Source of the DNA: Gracilaria domingensis
Taxonomy: Eukaryota; Rhodophyta; Florideophyceae; Gracilariales; Gracilariaceae
Length of the DNA stretch: 64,000 nt
Direction of reading: 5' to 3'
Assembly (NCBI GenBank): GCA_022539475.1
Contig: VCMS01000012.1
Location: 248,001-312,000, forward strand
The position numbers were made by a program, and so were the translations under genes. The notes beneath the pieces are model-generated. The model had not been told where the DNA came from and made no database searches. It saw only the letters and a program-made list of their open reading frames with translations. Every line of letters begins with the position of its first letter. Within the stretch, counting starts at the first letter, position 1. Positions 59,339 to 64,000 of this stretch are shown in pieces.

Positions 59339-60859
59339 CTAAACTCTCAACTCTCTCATCAGCTCAGAGCAAGCAACAAAGTAAGCAATCAGGTCCCCAT
59401 CGATCCGTTGCACGTCCAGCTGGTATCCTGATGACGACTTGAACAGCTGCAGACACAGTCTCACGGGCCGTTCTTGCCCACCGTTCTCCACTAGTACGCG
59501 TATTTGAAAACTTTGTCTTTGAGGAGTCTTCCACCGCCAGCGCAACGCGTGCAGCGCTCGATATATTTCCATCATCGCATCTGCAGGTAGCCTTTGCGCA
59601 CATCGAATGCCAACGTCCCACTCGCGTTGTTCCTCAGTATGCATCGAGCCATTCGGTGTGTTCATAAGCGGTATCTGCACTACCATACCGTTAGACGCAC
59701 TCGCTGACATGTCCGCATTCCCTTGCGTATCAGTTATCATGGGACTGTCGGGTACAGGAGGGACTCCATTCATGAACACATGTTGCACATGAGCACTGAA
59801 CCCACTGAACGACTCCTGGTCCATACTTTCCGTATCCGCACCAGTCAGCGCCGCCGCAGAAGGGTCTAGGCTTGTATCCAGGTTCTGCTGCGCGTCCTTA
59901 ATCAGGTGATACGCAACCGTGTAGTGGTTTCGCCGTCCCTTTCTCAACGCTCTCGTAACCTTGTCGCGTGGGTGTTGGGTCTTTCGCAGTGCCTCTTGCA
60001 ACACGCCTTCATCAATATGGTCCAGATGAGCGCCAGCGCGAGACGGAAGTGCTAAGTAGCGTGGAAGGTCCTGCAGGAACCAAGGATGTCTCCGAATCTC
60101 ATCCATGTTGATACGCTTCAAAGGATCGGTGACGAGCATTTTGGAGATGAGGTCTTTGCTGAGGTCCGACAAGTAGCTTGGCAGTATGTACAGACCGCCT
60201 TTGATCTTCCGAAACAAATAAGGAATGCTTTCATCATCGAAAGGAAGAGTACCGCAGAGCAGGGCGTACACAATGACACCACAGCTCCATATGTCAACTT
60301 CCGGTCCCGCGTACAACTTGCCAGAAATAACCTCCGGGGCGGCGTAGTTGGGACTTCCGCAACTGGTCTTGAGGAACCATCCGTCTCTCATGCAGTTGCT
60401 AAGTCCAAAATCGGCTATCTTCACGTTGGAGTGCTCATCAAGGAGCAAATTTTCGGGTTTGAGATCGCGATGCGCAACCATGTGTTTGTGGCAGTACTCG
60501 ACGCCTGAGATGATTTGCTGGAAAAAGCGACGCGCCTCGGGTTCAGCCAGCCTTCCGCGCTCGACAATATAGTCAAAGAGTTCACCACCCGAGGAGTACT
60601 CGGTGATAACATAAACATCGGTTGAAGTCTCGATAACCTCATAGAGCCGAATTATATGAGGGTGCATACATAATTTGAGGATCTTTATCTCACGCTTGAG
60701 CTTCTCCTCCATGCCCTGATCGCGGATCTTGTGGCGGTTGAGAATCTTGACGGCGACTTTCTTGCCGGTGGGCTCGTGTTCTGCGATTTTGACGCGACTG
60801 AAACTACCAACGCCAAGCATTTTGCCAAGCTTGTAGTTGCCAATGCGCACTTGGGCCAT
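59339..60859 (-). CDS. SNF1/AMPK/SnRK1 catalytic alpha subunit
   Basis: Energy-sensing Ser/Thr protein kinase. The frame opens at a GTG (60871), but the ATG at 60859 (MAQVRIGNYKLG) is standard; 506 residues. Kinase landmarks: Gly loop GVGSFSRVK (16-24), Lys38 (VAVKIL), HRDLKPEN (catalytic Asp132), DFG 150-152, and activation loop FLKTSCGSPNYAAPE, with Thr165 equivalent to AMPK Thr172, the LKB1/SnAK phosphorylation site. A UBA-like autoinhibitory segment (HIDEGVLQEALRK) follows at about 280-320, a Ser/Gly-rich linker, and a C-terminal KA1/beta-gamma-binding domain from about 400 (REWDVGIRCAQRLPADAMMEIYRALHAL to SELMRELRV). It is convergent with LRR gene 2, 89 bp apart. Confidence 0.94.
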   Translation of the reverse strand: MAQVRIGNYKLGKMLGVGSFSRVKIAEHEPTGKKVAVKILNRHKIRDQGMEEKLKREIKILKLCMHPHIIRLYEVIETSTDVYVITEYSSGGELFDYIVERGRLAEPEARRFFQQIISGVEYCHKHMVAHRDLKPENLLLDEHSNVKIADFGLSNCMRDGWFLKTSCGSPNYAAPEVISGKLYAGPEVDIWSCGVIVYALLCGTLPFDDESIPYLFRKIKGGLYILPSYLSDLSKDLISKMLVTDPLKRINMDEIRRHPWFLQDLPRYLALPSRAGAHLDHIDEGVLQEALRKTQHPRDKVTRALRKGRRNHYTVAYHLIKDAQQNLDTSLDPSAAALTGADTESMDQESFSGFSAHVQHVFMNGVPPVPDSPMITDTQGNADMSASASNGMVVQIPLMNTPNGSMHTEEQREWDVGIRCAQRLPADAMMEIYRALHALRWRWKTPQRQSFQIRVLVENGGQERPVRLCLQLFKSSSGYQLDVQRIDGDLIAYFVACSELMRELRV

Positions 60860-62124
60860 GACGAAGCACACGCCGACCAGGAAAGGGCCGAGGCGGCGGA
60901 GGCAGCGATCACTCGGGCATAAGCGGCGTCAAGCGCTAGTAGTGCGCGGGGAGCAAGAGGGGGAGCTCGCCAACGCGAGACGGGACAACGCGTAGGAATT
61001 GTGCAGTGCCGACACGGGGGGGGGGGTGAGGGAGCAAACGGGGCGGGGTGGCGGGGGGTGGGGCAGGGGGTTGGAGGGGGAGGGAAGCGGAACGTAGCGG
61101 CGGTTGTGGGGGTGAACGGAAAGCGCAGTAGAGCTGGTGATGGACGCAACCAAGGAGCAGTGGCGCATGGCATGTGCGCGCGGAGCAGCTGTGCGCAGGC
61201 GTGCTCTGCTGCGACTCGCAGCCTGCGAGGTGACGTCCGCGGGACAGCCTGTCCGCGGCCGCCGCGCCCATTGGCTGTGCTCTTGTGGAGAATCGGATGC
61301 TTTGTTTGACATGCGTTATTTCCCAAATTTGTTTGAGCGCGTTGCTTGGGCGCGCGCGCACTTTCCGCGCCAATAATGCGCGCCGCGCGCGGCGCTTGCG
61401 TCGCGCTCCCGCGCCGGGCCTGTGGCCTCGGGCCGTGTCTGCGCCGGACGAACACCGCCGTGGTGTCCCGCCTCATCTTTCGCACTCAGCAGATCCCAAG
61501 TGGAAGGACAACCCTCCGGACGGGCTAGAGGGCTAACCCGCGTCAGCCTGCGCCTTCGCTTATTGTTGCGCCGCCGCGCTTGCTGACCTCTATCGTCGAT
61601 TGCGTACTGTACAAGCATCAAGAATCTTGATTCAAGATCATCAAAATCATCACATTCTGCGTATTGTAACGGACATCGTCTCTTTACTTTTACGCAAGCT
61701 ACGCATACGGTTACACATCCGCGCCTGTACAGCGCCGCCCCGTGCACCACCACTCCGGAGTTTGCTTCCCTCTAGAGACCAGTCTAGCACTGCTTGTCCG
61801 CAGATCATCTACAGTCTACCGAATCGAGACTCGAGTGTTTCTAAGTTACATCCACCCCCCTCCCCTTCCTAAGTCCTGCGACCTCCCCGTTGGCACCAAA
61901 GAAAAGAACGGTGCAACACGGCTTGCTCCCGATCCACCTTGAGCAATTTATCATAATGGAACCGGCAACCTTCTACCACCATCAGTCCCGTCCAGAAACA
62001 CAGCCAAACAAGTTCTTCACATCTTGGTGGTAAGAAACCACCATTTGTTTTCAGAGCAGAGCGTCCGGCAGCTGCAGCTGTGCTAAGCAGTCAGACAACG
62101 ATCACCAATGCACCATCAGGTAGA
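60860..62124. other. Spacer with G-rich tract and CpG-rich promoter
   Basis: The top strand has a dense run of G tracts at about 61014-61085 (C-rich in the kinase leader), then CpG-rich DNA near 61340-61430 with an E2F-like site. The rest, up to the H4 3' end, shows no gene; the open frames there are low-complexity. Confidence 0.6.
61362..61373 (+). promoter_or_regulatory. E2F-like site upstream of the kinase
   Basis: TTTCCGCGCCAA matches TTTSSCGC with flanking CAA. It is about 500 bp upstream of the kinase ATG in CpG-rich DNA. Confidence 0.3.
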
Positions 62125-63606
<1,482 letters not shown>

Positions 63607-64000
63607 AGTGTAACATGGCTTTGAAAGCTCAACAAGTTTGAAGCTCAAACCAAAAGGTGTATATTTACACCTAGACTTGAAGTCACTTGTTGGATAGCTT
63701 TAGTGATTACTTTATCTGGCATTGAGAACTGGGAACAGCGCAGTGCGCATTGGGAACAGCGCAATGCACATGAACCTTTTACACTAACAGGTCACCATGA
63801 AGTCCACATATATACAAGGCGTGGCGGTGCGGTTGTTTTGGTTTGAGTGTACAGTTATGGTATATCGTTTCAACCAAGTTGGGGTGAAGCGAGATGTCGA
63901 TGCCATATCATAATTGACATTAGACCATTGACATCGTTATAGGGTAGCATTTGGCGGCCTTCACTGCACCCTAGCTTTTTTTTGTAAAGGTTCTTCCACA
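63607..64000. other. H3 downstream region
   Basis: Contains a small stem-loop at 63655-63672 (AGGTGTA, loop TATT, TACACCT), 49 bp past the H3 stop. No gene seen to the window end. Short duplicated phrase GGGAACAGCGCA(G/A)TGC occurs near 63730-63770. Confidence 0.5.
63655..63672 (+). other. Candidate histone 3'-end stem-loop
   Basis: Perfect 7-bp stem with a 4-nt loop, in the position where animal and green-algal histone mRNAs carry their processing stem-loop. The sequence does not match the animal consensus, and I see no equal structure after H4, so the role is uncertain. Confidence 0.35.

Noticed and set aside
61316..61753. 145-residue minus-strand frame upstream of the kinase
   Set aside because: Low-complexity, Arg-rich, from GC-rich DNA; no domain features.

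Overview
This is nuclear DNA of a eukaryote and almost certainly of a red alga. The two mycosporine-like amino acid (MAA) genes are fused in the pairs mysA+mysB and mysC+mysD, as reported for red algae. Most genes are single long exons, and the few introns are short (82-99 nt) and GT-AG. The window also holds histone H3 and H4, a PTS1 receptor, a plant-type aspartate kinase with an apparent plastid transit peptide, and a yeast-like mRNA-capping triphosphatase. I do not commit to a genus. Many open frames begin at GTG, TTG or CTG; I have moved those starts to the first sensible ATG.

Layout. 1.8-9.1 kb: two paralogous membrane-anchored trypsin-like proteases and a type II GT14 glycosyltransferase. 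9.6-13.2 kb: PEX5 and aspartate kinase, convergent. 13.2-20.1 kb: an accessory, repeat-rich block with an AT-rich decayed DDE transposase, GA-tailed dispersed repeats, and one unknown gene (18492-19310) with a degenerate double-stranded-beta-helix-like C terminus lying between two repeat copies. 20.1-26.6 kb: RNA triphosphatase, ceramide synthase, a Rad60/SUMO-like protein, and a Deg protease with two introns. 26.6-29.4 kb: gene-poor. 29.4-51.8 kb: two paralogous secreted alkaline phosphatases pointing outward, bracketing MSH2, a one-intron MFS transporter and the two MAA fusion genes. 53.0-57.0 kb: a PDXDC1-like PLP-fold protein with a long Ser/acidic tail. 57.3-59.2 kb: head-to-head F-box-like/LRR paralogs. 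59.3-60.9 kb: a SNF1/SnRK1 kinase. 62.1-63.6 kb: a divergent H4/H3 pair.

How the genes fit together. The two MAA fusions are consecutive and on the same strand. Together they encode all four activities from sedoheptulose 7-phosphate to a disubstituted MAA such as shinorine: cyclase, O-methyltransferase, and two ATP-grasp ligases. An MFS carrier lies just upstream on the same strand. One alkaline phosphatase has gained a 12-residue Leu/Gly repeat array that the other lacks. Most other genes are housekeeping.

Most interesting items: the complete fused MAA pathway and its roughly 190-residue unassigned N-terminal extension; the repeat-expanded alkaline phosphatase; an undescribed Cys-containing ectodomain shared by the two proteases; the repeat-flanked unknown gene; a recurring TACCGNCGGTA palindrome family in spacers; and an E2F-like site directly upstream of MSH2.
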